Shown: one piece after another, positions 25,138 through 33,297 of the stretch
Layout: the number at the start of each line of letters is the position of its first letter
Numbering within the stretch: position 1 is the stretch's first letter
Source: G965240465 sp965249525
GTDB taxonomy: Bacteria > SAR324 > JACQKK01
DNA: 64,000 nt
Assembly: GCA_965249525.1 (NCBI GenBank)
Contig: OZ252237.1
Coordinates: 930,001-994,000, forward strand
Direction: 5' to 3'
Notes under the pieces: generated by a model
What the model was told of the DNA's origin: nothing
Database searches by the model: none
Seen by the model: only the letters and a program-made list of their open reading frames with translations
Program-made: the position numbers and the translations under genes

Positions 25138-25961
25138 CAACCCCAACAAACAGCAGCCAACTGGCAGACAAATTGGCAGGCAAATTGGCAGGTAAATTGG
25201 CAGTGATTACTGGAGGCAGCCGCGGCATCGGTCATGGCATCGCCCTGCGCTTTGCCCAAGAAGGCGCCAGCCTGATGCTGGCAGCCTCCTCACCAGAAAG
25301 ACTCCAGCAGGCTGCCCAAACCCTCAAAGCACACTCCCAAGCTGAAATCGGCTGGCACGCCGCTGACCTGCGCACAACCACAGGCTGCAAGGCCCTAGCA
25401 GAAGAAACCCTCAAGCACTTTGGTCGCTGCGACATCCTGGTCAATTCTGCTGGTGCATCCCAGCCAGGGCGTTTTGTGGAACAAAGCGATGATGTCTGGC
25501 AAGATGGCTTCGCTCTCAAATTTTACTCAGCTGTTCGTCTCTGCCGCTTGCTGTGGCCAGAACTCACCAAAGCCCAGGGACATGTGGTGAACATCATCGG
25601 AGGCTTTGCCCGCACTCCAGACCCTGATTTCCTCATCGGCGGTTCCGTCAATGCTGCCCTAGCCAATTTTTCTAAGGGGCTGGCAGGGCTAGGCAAACAC
25701 CATGGCGTACTGGTGAATGCCATCCACCCTGGTCTCACCGAAACCGAACGCGTGTGGGATATCTTCCGCACCAAAGCCAAAATGGCCAACACCACTCCAG
25801 AAGCTGTCCGTGACCAGGCCATGACCCGTGAGGGGTTGCGCCGTCTTGGCAGCACAGAAGATGTGGCTGCACTGGCTTTGTTCCTCTGTTCTGACCAAGC
25901 CCGCCATATCCAAGGCGTGGCTGTTGCCGTAGACGGCGGTGCCACAGCAGGTTTGTATTAA
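25134..25961 (+). CDS. Short-chain dehydrogenase/reductase fold protein lacking the usual catalytic residues
   Basis: 275 residues. The Rossmann motif TGGSRGIG is at 26-33 and the NSAG-like ILVNSAGASQPGRF near 101, so nucleotide binding is expected. The canonical Ser and YxxxK are not present: the Ser strand reads VVNIIGGFART and the YxxxK position reads GGSVN, Gly and Asn in place of Tyr and Lys. I believe other SDRs share such a GGSxNAA form, so it may be a sub-family with different chemistry rather than a broken gene. The N-terminus carries an in-frame 12-bp tandem repeat (KLAG units). The start overlaps the upstream gene by 4 nt. Confidence 0.8.
   Translation: MTTPTNSSQLADKLAGKLAGKLAVITGGSRGIGHGIALRFAQEGASLMLAASSPERLQQAAQTLKAHSQAEIGWHAADLRTTTGCKALAEETLKHFGRCDILVNSAGASQPGRFVEQSDDVWQDGFALKFYSAVRLCRLLWPELTKAQGHVVNIIGGFARTPDPDFLIGGSVNAALANFSKGLAGLGKHHGVLVNAIHPGLTETERVWDIFRTKAKMANTTPEAVRDQAMTREGLRRLGSTEDVAALALFLCSDQARHIQGVAVAVDGGATAGLY
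25163..25198 (+). repeat. In-frame 12-bp tandem repeat at SDR N-terminus
   Basis: Three near-identical units, GGCAGACAAATT, GGCAGGCAAATT and GGCAGGTAAATT, encode repeated Leu-Ala-Gly-Lys. They extend the start of the SDR ahead of its first beta strand. Likely slippage. Confidence 0.8.
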
Positions 25962-25979
25962 CCCTTGCTAAAGCTGGCA

Positions 25980-26951
25980 ATGAATACTTCCTCTCCTGAC
26001 TCACCTGCTTCCAACAAAGCAACTGCTGTTGTTCCACAGGGAGTTTTCTGCGCAGCGGTAACTGCCTTCTCAAAAGGCGGGGTGGACATCCCCCGTACGC
26101 TGGCACACTGGCAGTGGCTGTTGACACACGGCTGTCACGGACTGGTGGTGTTTGGCACCACAGGCGAGGCTAATTCTATCTCCATCAAGGAACGCTGTCG
26201 GACGCTGGAAGCTGCCCTAGATCAAGGTATTCCTGCCGAGCGTCTGTGGCTGGGCACCGCTGCATGCGCTCTGGAAGATGCACAAACCATCAGCCAGCAT
26301 GCCGCAGCTTTGCACCTGGCGGGATTGCTGGTGCTGCCCCCCTTCTACTACCCCAACCCTTCCCCAGCTGGTCTGGCTGACTGGTACTCCGCCCTGTTGG
26401 AACAAACCCAGCAAGCCCTGATGCTGTATCACATCCCCTCCTACTCTGGCGTACCCATCACCCCCACGCTGGTGGAAACCCTGCTGCAACGATTCCCTCA
26501 GCAGGTGATAGCCATCAAAGACTCTTCCTTCAACTTAGAAAGTATGTGCAGCTTCCTTGAGCGTTTCCCTCAATTGGCAGTATTTTCTGGATCTGACCCT
26601 CAATTTCTGCCCCTGATGCAAAAAGGGGGCGCAGGTGTAATTTCCGCTTCTGCCAATCTATCTGCACCCCTCATAAGGCAGGTGTGGGATCTCTTGCAGG
26701 CAGCATCCTCTGCCAGCAATCATGATAAGCATGCCGAGCTGGAAGCTGCCCAGCGTCGCATGCTCGCCTTTCGTCAAGTCTTGCAGGGAAGCAGCCTGAT
26801 TGCCACTGTAAAGGCGGGACTTTCCCGTCGTCTGCAACAGGATGGCTGGCGCAGTGTGCTGCCGCCTTTGCGTCCTTTGGATGCAGCTGCCGCAGACAGC
26901 TTGTGGCAAAAACTGGAGCCGCTGCTAAAATTTGAGCAGCAGGCTGCATGA
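25980..26951 (+). CDS. DapA-type aldolase/dehydratase family protein
   Basis: 323 residues from ATG 25980 (a TTG five codons earlier is possible). TIM-barrel N-acetylneuraminate lyase/dihydrodipicolinate synthase family. The FGTTGEANSIS motif binds the pyruvate carboxylate, the Tyr of LYHIPSYSGV is the proton relay, and the Schiff-base Lys is in VIAIKDSS. Members split or dehydrate sugar acids (for example keto-deoxy sugar acids) or make dihydrodipicolinate. The catabolic neighbourhood makes a 2-keto-3-deoxy acid aldolase or dehydratase more likely than lysine synthesis. Gap to the SDR 18 nt. Confidence 0.85.
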   Translation: MNTSSPDSPASNKATAVVPQGVFCAAVTAFSKGGVDIPRTLAHWQWLLTHGCHGLVVFGTTGEANSISIKERCRTLEAALDQGIPAERLWLGTAACALEDAQTISQHAAALHLAGLLVLPPFYYPNPSPAGLADWYSALLEQTQQALMLYHIPSYSGVPITPTLVETLLQRFPQQVIAIKDSSFNLESMCSFLERFPQLAVFSGSDPQFLPLMQKGGAGVISASANLSAPLIRQVWDLLQAASSASNHDKHAELEAAQRRMLAFRQVLQGSSLIATVKAGLSRRLQQDGWRSVLPPLRPLDAAAADSLWQKLEPLLKFEQQAA

Positions 26952-27054
26952 ACTGTTTGAGAGAACAGAGAACGAAACAAAGTCGCTGTACACAACGATA
27001 ACCATGGGGTTATATTTGCTTGTTGCTGACATAACAAACATTGAGAGTTGAAAA

Positions 27055-27939
27055 ATGAAAAATGCAGGTGTGATTGGTCTGGGGGATATGGGTTCTGGAC
27101 TAGCCATGAATTTGCTAAAAGCTGGTTTTGAGGTGCATGGGTATGATCCTCGTCAGCAGAGAATGGATTGGTTCACCCAACAGGGAGGCAAGGCAGCTGC
27201 TGATGCGCGCAGCGTGGGAGCAGCCACCCAAGTGGTTTATGTGATGGTACTCAATGGCAGCCAAGCCAAGGAGGCTATTTTAGGCGAGAACGGTGTGGCA
27301 CATGGCATGCAAGCAGGGGGCATGATATTGTTCACCGCCACAGTACACCCCCAAGATGTGCGTGAAATTGCCAAAAGTTTGGAGGCCATGGATTTGCACT
27401 TAATAGACACCCCGGTTTCTGGGGGCAAGGCAGGTGCAGATGGAGGAACATTGGCTTTGTACCCCGCTGCGCCCCAGGATATACTGGAACGGGTGCGCCC
27501 TGTGATGGAGGCAGTCTCTAGCAAGATTATTCCCACAGGGGACAAGCCAGGCGAGGGACAAACCGCCAAAGTGGTTCTGCAAGCCATGATGGGTACCATT
27601 CTTTCTGGGGTTTTTGAGGCAGCTGTTTTGGGCAGCAAAGCAGGGGTGTCGGGAAAAATACTGCAAGAAGTCTTTTCTTCCAGCGGCGCTTCTTCTCCCT
27701 TGGTGGATAACGCCATTAAGCGGGTGGTGGAGCGCGATTTCATCGGCACCGGCAGCCAGGTGGGCACCATGAACAAAGACCTGGGCATCGTCATGCAATT
27801 AGCCCGAGAAACCCGCACCCCTTTATTTGCTGTCGCCCAAGCACAAGCCCTGTTTCAGGCATGTATCAATCGTTTTCCTAAGGAAGATAATTGGGCAGTA
27901 GCCAAGGTACTGGAAGAAATGGCATCCTCACAGGAATAG
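27055..27939 (+). CDS. 3-hydroxyisobutyrate-dehydrogenase family oxidoreductase
   Basis: 294 residues, a beta-hydroxyacid dehydrogenase. The NAD-binding GVIGLGDMGSGLAMNLLKAG opens the protein. The substrate-binding signature is LIDTPVSGGKAGADGGTLA, and the catalytic Lys helix is GQTAKVVLQAMMGT (the usual Asn pair after the Lys is Gln-Ala here). The C-terminal helical domain has FIGTGSQVGTMNKDLGIVM. Substrates in the family include hydroxyisobutyrate, tartronate semialdehyde and four-carbon acid sugars. It is followed after 50 nt by a TIM-barrel isomerase gene. Confidence 0.87.
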   Translation: MKNAGVIGLGDMGSGLAMNLLKAGFEVHGYDPRQQRMDWFTQQGGKAAADARSVGAATQVVYVMVLNGSQAKEAILGENGVAHGMQAGGMILFTATVHPQDVREIAKSLEAMDLHLIDTPVSGGKAGADGGTLALYPAAPQDILERVRPVMEAVSSKIIPTGDKPGEGQTAKVVLQAMMGTILSGVFEAAVLGSKAGVSGKILQEVFSSSGASSPLVDNAIKRVVERDFIGTGSQVGTMNKDLGIVMQLARETRTPLFAVAQAQALFQACINRFPKEDNWAVAKVLEEMASSQE

Positions 27940-27989
27940 CCTCCCCGTTGATATGGAACAACTAATAGAACCAATAGAAAGGAAGCATC

Positions 27990-28853
27990 ATGACCAAATT
28001 AGGAGTAATTACAGACGGCATCAGCCGCGATTTTGCCTACGCCCTGCGCGTACTGAAAGAACACAACCTGCAATGTGCTGAATTACAGTTTCTCTGGGAA
28101 AAGGAAGTAGGTGATTTGGACCAAGCTGAAACCGACAAGGTGAAATCGTTGGTGAAGCAAGAAGGCGTGGAAGTCTCCTGTATTTCCCGCCATATATTCA
28201 GCGGGCTGCCAATAGACAGCTGTCACCCAGGCCAAGACCCTTACCAAACCCATCTCGCCAAGCTGGAAAACTGTATCCATCTGGCACAAGAACTCCATTG
28301 TCCTTTGGTGAGAATCATGTGTTTTCGCAAAGAAATGATTCTGTTCGGCTTCAATGGTGCCGATGTGTGGAATGTCTCCAAAGGCGCCTGGGAAAAAACC
28401 AAACAACTGCTGGAACCGGCCCTGGAATTAGCCGAAAAAGAAGACATCACCTTGGTGGTGGAAACCGGCAACAATGGCATTATCACCTCTGCACAGCTGG
28501 CAAAGCGCATGATTACCGAACTGGGCAGCAATCGTTTGAAAGTACTCTGGGATCCCGCCAACAGTCTCTATTGCACCGAAGCTGCTTTTCCCGACGGCTT
28601 CCAAGCACTGGACGGCATCTTGGGGCATGTGCACATCAAGGATGTGGTGGTGGACATCGCCAACGCCACCCTCACCATTAAAGAACTGGGGACTGGTCAC
28701 CTAGCCCCCATGCTGCAGCCCATTGCCAGCGGTCTACGTGATATGAACTATGGCGGCACCATCTCCTTAGAAGCCGTGTACCGACCCCATAACGGCACTT
28801 TTGAGGACGGCTTCCGCCAGTGCGTTGCCCCCTTTAAGTCATTGTTCCAATAG
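27990..28853 (+). CDS. Sugar phosphate isomerase/epimerase family TIM-barrel protein
   Basis: 287 residues, xylose-isomerase-like TIM barrel. Metal ligands are probably the Glu of LVVETGNNG, the Asp of VLWDPANSL, the His in GHVHIKDVV and the Glu of TISLEAVYRP. The fold includes IolE, Hyi and epimerases, so the reaction stays open. Inosose dehydratase is possible, but distance from iolB and lack of IolE hallmarks make it unproven. A GAAAGGAAGC ribosome-binding site precedes the ATG. Part of the same plus-strand run. Confidence 0.82.
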   Translation: MTKLGVITDGISRDFAYALRVLKEHNLQCAELQFLWEKEVGDLDQAETDKVKSLVKQEGVEVSCISRHIFSGLPIDSCHPGQDPYQTHLAKLENCIHLAQELHCPLVRIMCFRKEMILFGFNGADVWNVSKGAWEKTKQLLEPALELAEKEDITLVVETGNNGIITSAQLAKRMITELGSNRLKVLWDPANSLYCTEAAFPDGFQALDGILGHVHIKDVVVDIANATLTIKELGTGHLAPMLQPIASGLRDMNYGGTISLEAVYRPHNGTFEDGFRQCVAPFKSLFQ

Positions 28854-28919
28854 ATTTCTGCATGGTGCCACTCCCCCCAAACCAAGGCAGCTGGCAGTAC
28901 CCTTGATATTGATACCACC

Positions 28920-29693
28920 ATGACACCAGAACAAATCTCAGCTGCAGCCAAAGCCTTAGCCCGAGCCTGGACTGAGAACACCTTGGCACAGCTTCCCGCA
29001 GGCTGGTCTCCATCCAATCGTCAAGAAGCCTTTGCTATTCAAGATGCCTTGATTGCAGAGTTGAATGAACCCGTCGGTGCTTTCAAAGTGGGTGCCACCA
29101 GCCCTGCTGTGCGCCGCCTGGACAATCACGACGGTGCCGTCCCAGGCATCATCCTGGCATCCCAAGTGCACCTCTCGCCGGTGCAGCTCCCCTCCCGCTA
29201 CCATCACGCAAAGGTTGAAGGCGAATTCGCCCTGCTGTTCCAACAAGACCTCCCAGCAAAATCCACAGCCTATTCCCAAGAAGAAATCGCTGCAGCCTCC
29301 ATCATGACACCAGCCGTAGAACTGGTCGGCTCCCGTCTCCACCAGGATATGAGCGTCCCTTCCACCCTGGAAGCCATCGCCGACAACGGCAACAGCATCG
29401 GATTTGTGTTTGGAAAACCTTACCCACAGTGGCAGTCGCTTGATCTCGCCAGCCTCAAGGTTACCCTCACCATCAACGACAACCCCCCGCAGCTACAATT
29501 CCTGGGCGATGACCGCTGCCAACCCCTCTCAGCAGCACAGGAAGCCATTCAAATCTTCGGTCAACGCAGCATTTCCATCAAAAAAGGACAATACCTTTCC
29601 ACTGGTGCCGTTACCCTTCCCCAATCTATCAAAAAAGGCGACCACATTCGGGTGGATTTCGGTGCTTTGGGGCAGCTGCAAATTAATCTGTAA
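28920..29693 (+). CDS. 2-keto-4-pentenoate hydratase family (fumarylacetoacetase fold) protein
   Basis: 257 residues. Recognised by VGAFKVGATSPAVRRL near the N-terminus, the Glu-rich KVEGEFALLF, the metal-site AASIMTPAVELVGSRL, and the C-terminal LSTGAVTLPQSIKKGDHIRVDFGALG. Family enzymes hydrate 2-oxo-4-enoates or cleave acylpyruvates in aromatic or sugar-acid breakdown. As last gene of the catabolic run it could act on a 2-oxo acid made by the preceding dehydrogenases. It ends 58 nt before the tRNA gene on the other strand. Confidence 0.84.
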   Translation: MTPEQISAAAKALARAWTENTLAQLPAGWSPSNRQEAFAIQDALIAELNEPVGAFKVGATSPAVRRLDNHDGAVPGIILASQVHLSPVQLPSRYHHAKVEGEFALLFQQDLPAKSTAYSQEEIAAASIMTPAVELVGSRLHQDMSVPSTLEAIADNGNSIGFVFGKPYPQWQSLDLASLKVTLTINDNPPQLQFLGDDRCQPLSAAQEAIQIFGQRSISIKKGQYLSTGAVTLPQSIKKGDHIRVDFGALGQLQINL

Positions 29694-29751
29694 CGCCTAA
29701 CCTGTAACGCCTTGACTTGAAAAACTTCCTCGCAGCTTTTTGCAGTAGAAG

Positions 29752-29824
29752 TGGGCGGTGTAGGGATCGAACCTACGACCTACGCCGTGTAAAGGCGCCG
29801 CTCTCCCAGCTGAGCTAACCGCCC
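29752..29824 (-). tRNA. tRNA-Val (anticodon UAC)
   Basis: On the minus strand the acceptor arms GGGCGGT and ACCGCCC pair fully. The D arm is GCTCAGCTGGGAGAGC, the anticodon stem is GCGCC/GGCGT-like with loop TTTACAC giving anticodon TAC, and the T arm is GTAGGTTCGATCCCTAC. The length is 73 nt with discriminator A. The 3' CCA is not encoded (the next bases are CTT), so it must be added afterwards. Confidence 0.96.
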
Positions 29825-29924
29825 GCGATATCTTTCGCTCATGCCTCTCATCCAGCCTGTTTCGCCGTTTTATGATAGTCTTCTGCCCATCCCCTATGCA
29901 AGTTTTTTCCACTGAGAACTGCCG

Positions 29925-30920
29925 ATGAAGCAAATTTTAGCCATTGATATCGGCGGCACCCATAGTCGCTTTGCCTTGTATGCCCCAGACAATCTGGAAA
30001 AACCTGCACTGGTGAAAATTTACGCCTCTACCGAATATCCTTCTTTGGATGCGGTAGCGTCCAGCTTTTATCAGGAATGCCTGCAGCAGCAGCCCCTCCC
30101 CGTCACCGCCTGCATCGCCATTGCTGGTCCCGTGGCTGAGAAGGGTTTTTCCACCACCAACCTTCCCTGGAAGGTTTTCCCCGTCTCTGTCCGCCAAGCA
30201 CTGCACATTCCCGCCACCCATTTCATCAACGATTTTTCCGCCATGGCCTGGGCCTGCACCTACCTGCAGCCCCAGCATCTGATGAAACTCAACCACGGCA
30301 AGCCCCAGCCCCAATTCCCTCGGGTGATTCTGGGTCCCGGCACAGGGCTGGGAGAAGGCGCCGCTGTTCCTGCCCATGACGGCTGGCAAATTATCGCTAC
30401 CGAAGGAGGACACACCAATTTTGCCCCCATCAACCCCCTGCAAGACCGACTGCTGCAATGGCTAAGAAAAGAACACCACATTGTCTCCTGTGAACGGGTA
30501 CTCTCAGGTCCAGGCCTGCTAAACATCTACCACTTTCTTCATCAAGAAGAGGGCATCCCTGAAGCCCCATCTATCCAAGCAGCCATGCGCCGCCAAGACC
30601 CTGGTCTTGCCATCACCCAAGCAGCTGTAGCGCAGTCTGATCCCCTCTCGCAGCAATCCCTGCAGCTGTTCTGCGACGCCCTAGCCATAGAAGCCTCCAA
30701 CCTCGCCCTTAAATACCTTGCCAAGGGCGGTATTTACTTTACGGGCAGTTTCTCTAAAAACATCGTTCCCCTTTTAAGACAACCACATTTTCTCAAACTA
30801 TTCGCCAACAGAGGACGCCTGGCGTCTGTACTGCAGCACATTCCCCTGTATGTCATTAACCACCCCCATCCAGGTCTGCTGGGCGCAGCAGTGGCTGCCT
30901 CGCAATTGCGTTCCAGCTGA
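29925..30920 (+). CDS. glk: Glucokinase
   Basis: 331 residues, the usual Glk length. The phosphate-1 loop is ILAIDIGGTHSRFALY, with the catalytic region THFINDFSAMAWAC, the phosphate-2 loop ILGPGTGLGEGA, and the diagnostic TEGGHTNFAPINPLQDRLLQWL plus VLSGPGLLNIYHFL of proteobacterial/cyanobacterial glucokinases. It phosphorylates glucose with ATP, feeding glycolysis or the Entner-Doudoroff pathway. It is a stand-alone gene between tRNA-Val and the radical SAM gene; no glucose transporter is next to it. Confidence 0.95.
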   Translation: MKQILAIDIGGTHSRFALYAPDNLEKPALVKIYASTEYPSLDAVASSFYQECLQQQPLPVTACIAIAGPVAEKGFSTTNLPWKVFPVSVRQALHIPATHFINDFSAMAWACTYLQPQHLMKLNHGKPQPQFPRVILGPGTGLGEGAAVPAHDGWQIIATEGGHTNFAPINPLQDRLLQWLRKEHHIVSCERVLSGPGLLNIYHFLHQEEGIPEAPSIQAAMRRQDPGLAITQAAVAQSDPLSQQSLQLFCDALAIEASNLALKYLAKGGIYFTGSFSKNIVPLLRQPHFLKLFANRGRLASVLQHIPLYVINHPHPGLLGAAVAASQLRSS

Positions 30921-31183
30921 TAGGTTCCAGCTAAAAGCTCCCACAGCCAAAAAATAAAATTTTTTGGCTAAATAGGGCTTAAATGGACTCCAAAAACAAA
31001 AAATTGTTGTATATTGGTACCCATGTCCCCCCATTTGGCAGTTATAGTTTGAGAAGAAGCCAAACCCTTGGGAACAAAAAGCACATTGGAAGGCGCGGCA
31101 TGGGGTCTGATTCTTGGCACAAAACGACTGCACCAAAAGCAGCAGAAGCAAAAGTTGTCCCTGATGCTGCCCATGGATGGATA

Positions 31184-32254
31184 ATGCAGCGGCGCACCCG
31201 AGGTGCTGTCAGCAATCCCGATTCGCGTTTTGATGCTGAACAGTCGCAGCTGGATGTTCAGCAGCTGGATGAAGTGAGCGGGACAGAACTGGCAGAGCGT
31301 CGCATCAACACCGAGACACTGGCTGACAGCTCGCGGTCTATCCTTAGTCGCACCGATAGTCCGGACATCGGCATGAATTGGAGCTTGAACCCGTATCGCG
31401 GCTGTGAGCATGGCTGCATATACTGCTATGCCCGTCCCACCCATGAATACCTGGGCTTTTCTGCAGGGATAGATTTTGAAACACGCATTATGGTCAAGCA
31501 TGAAGCCCCCCAACTGCTTCGTCACGCACTGCAATCACCCAAGTGGCAGCCCGATATCATCAGCATCGCTGGCAATACCGACTGCTACCAGCCACTGGAA
31601 AAGCGCTTGGAACTCACACGCAGCTGTCTGCAAGTACTGCTGCAGCATCGCAATCCAGCTGCCATTATCACCAAGAGCGCCCTGGTGCTGCGAGATCTAG
31701 AACTGCTGCAAGCCATGCAGCAGCAGCATCTGATAGCCGTTATGATCTCTATCACCACGCTGGATGCCAACCTGGCACGCCGTTTAGAACCGCGTGCTGC
31801 CCTCCCCCAGCAGCGACTCAACGCCCTCAAACAACTCTCCCAAGCTGGCATCCCCACGGGTGTGATGGTGGCACCCATCATCCCTGGCCTCACCGATGAA
31901 GAAATGCCCAACATCCTCAGGCAGGCAGCTGCAGCTGGCGCCCGTTCCGCCGGCTGGATCTGCCTCAGGCTGCCCCACGGACTGAAACAACTATTCCTAG
32001 ACTGGCTGCAATTTCACTATCCAGAAAAAACCAACCGCATCGTGACTGCCCTCAGACAATTTCACGGAGGAAAACTCTACCAAGCACAATTCGGCACCCG
32101 CATGCGGGGAGAAGGCAAACGCGCACAAATGCTGGCACAATGGTTCAAAGCAGAATGCTCCCGACTCAAGCTCAACCAACCCCCCTCTCCCTTTCAACTC
32201 TCCACCCAGCACTTCATCCGCCATCCCCACCCGCGGCAGCCAAGGCTGTTATAG
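31184..32254 (+). CDS. PA0069-family radical SAM protein
   Basis: 356 residues from ATG 31184, where the family-typical RTRGAVSNPDSRFD begins two residues later. A longer frame opens at 30983, but its extra 67 residues are non-descript. The FeS motif is PYRGCEHGCIYCYARPTHEYLG (C-x3-C-x2-C). It continues with ITKSALVLRDLELL, GIPTGVMVAPIIPGLTDEE and the SPL-like RGEGKRAQML end. The family resembles spore photoproduct lyase but has no proven reaction. The frame ends 83 nt before the ArsR-type gene. Confidence 0.85.
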   Translation: MQRRTRGAVSNPDSRFDAEQSQLDVQQLDEVSGTELAERRINTETLADSSRSILSRTDSPDIGMNWSLNPYRGCEHGCIYCYARPTHEYLGFSAGIDFETRIMVKHEAPQLLRHALQSPKWQPDIISIAGNTDCYQPLEKRLELTRSCLQVLLQHRNPAAIITKSALVLRDLELLQAMQQQHLIAVMISITTLDANLARRLEPRAALPQQRLNALKQLSQAGIPTGVMVAPIIPGLTDEEMPNILRQAAAAGARSAGWICLRLPHGLKQLFLDWLQFHYPEKTNRIVTALRQFHGGKLYQAQFGTRMRGEGKRAQMLAQWFKAECSRLKLNQPPSPFQLSTQHFIRHPHPRQPRLL

Positions 32255-32311
32255 GCGCTGCCAAGATAATCTGCGCTGTAAAACCATGCTGCAGGCAAAA
32301 GGTTGTATTGT

Positions 32312-32339
32312 ATATCAACATATGTTTTCATGTTGATAT
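32312..32339. promoter_or_regulatory. Perfect inverted repeat over the start of the ArsR-methyltransferase gene
   Basis: Arms ATATCAACAT (32312-32321) and ATGTTGATAT (32330-32339) are perfect 10-mers with an 8-nt spacer. The right arm runs into the ATG start at 32338. AT-rich palindromes of this size are typical operators of ArsR-family dimers, so autoregulation of this gene and metH is likely. Seen: the repeat; inferred: its binding protein. Confidence 0.65.
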
Positions 32340-33288
32340 GAATGAATTTTCTAATGCATTGCGGTTGTTGGCAGATGAGACTCGGCTGCGGATACTGCGG
32401 CTGCTGCATCAGGAGCCCTTGAATGTGAGTGAGCTCACCGCAGTGCTGGGGCTGGCGCAGTCTGGGGTGTCGCGTCATTTGAGTATGCTGCGCAAGATGG
32501 GTGTGGTGGAAGAGCGTCGTGAGGGGATATGGAGTTATTATCAATTATCGGAAAAGCTGTTGGAGGATTGGGGGAAGACGGAGAATGCTGATGTTGTGGA
32601 GGGGAGGGGGGCGTTGGCATCGGTGTTTCAGCTGGCACTGGCTTATGGGGAGAGTGAGAATGGGCAGGGGGATGCCAGCCGTTTGCAGGAGCTGCTGCGT
32701 CAGCGGGACAATTTGGCGCGTGGTCCCAGCGGACGGTTGTTGGAACCGGGGCAGTCGTGGCTGGCGTGGTCACGTGCGCTGCTGCATTTGGTGCCGCCGT
32801 TGGAGCGCGGGATAGATTTGGGCTGCGGCGATGGGGTAGTGGCCTTGGAGTTAAGTTATTTTTGCGCTGAGTCCGTGGGGGTGGACATTAACCCACAGGC
32901 GATTGAACAGGCGCAGCAACGGGCAAAGCGGGAACAGCGGGACAATATTCGCTTTGTATGTTCTAAGGTGGAAAAATTAAAGCTGCCTGCAAACAGCTTT
33001 GATGTGGCAGTATTTGCGCAGTCTTTGCATCATATGGATGCGCCTCAACAGGGGCTGTCCTGTGCTGCCCAGCTGTTGAAGCCAGGAGGAAGGCTGTTGG
33101 TGATTGCCTTGGCACCCCATAACCAGCTGTGGGTGCGTGAGGGCTTGAAGCATCAGCATTTAGGATTTTCCCCCAGCCAGCTGACTGACATGCTGCAAAA
33201 GGTGGGATTACAGCAAGTGGCAGTGGGACAGATTCGTCAGAGTCGGGGGGAAGTGTTTCGGGTGCTGCTGGCATCTGGAGTGGCATAA
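32338..33288 (+). CDS. ArsR-family regulator fused to a SAM-dependent methyltransferase-like domain
   Basis: 316 residues. The N-terminal winged helix is ALRLLADETRLRILRLLHQEPLNVSELTAVLGLAQSGVSRHLSMLRKMGVV, the ArsR pattern, and there is no metal-binding CVC. Residues about 130-290 form a class I methyltransferase-like domain with the SAM-binding LVPPLERGIDLGCGDGVVALEL and FAQSLHHMDAPQQGL. Fusions of this kind include SahR-type sensors of S-adenosylhomocysteine. It lies 9 nt before metH and so probably controls the methionine cycle. ATG 32338 overlaps the operator-like repeat; a TTG start at 32308 behind AAAAGG is an alternative that would put the repeat inside the gene. Confidence 0.85.
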   Translation: MNEFSNALRLLADETRLRILRLLHQEPLNVSELTAVLGLAQSGVSRHLSMLRKMGVVEERREGIWSYYQLSEKLLEDWGKTENADVVEGRGALASVFQLALAYGESENGQGDASRLQELLRQRDNLARGPSGRLLEPGQSWLAWSRALLHLVPPLERGIDLGCGDGVVALELSYFCAESVGVDINPQAIEQAQQRAKREQRDNIRFVCSKVEKLKLPANSFDVAVFAQSLHHMDAPQQGLSCAAQLLKPGGRLLVIALAPHNQLWVREGLKHQHLGFSPSQLTDMLQKVGLQQVAVGQIRQSRGEVFRVLLASGVA

Positions 33289-33297
33289 CAGGCACGC

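Noticed and set aside
25134..25961. Treating the SDR-fold gene as a pseudogene
   Set aside because: Frame, length and nucleotide-binding motif are intact and the replaced catalytic positions form a tidy GGSVN pattern, more like a specialised sub-family than decay.
29697..29933. 78-codon minus-strand open frame
   Set aside because: It covers the tRNA-Val gene, so it is not a protein gene.
30983..31183. Longer N-terminus for the PA0069-type radical SAM protein
   Set aside because: The family-typical sequence starts at 31184 and the resulting length fits; the extension has no conserved features.
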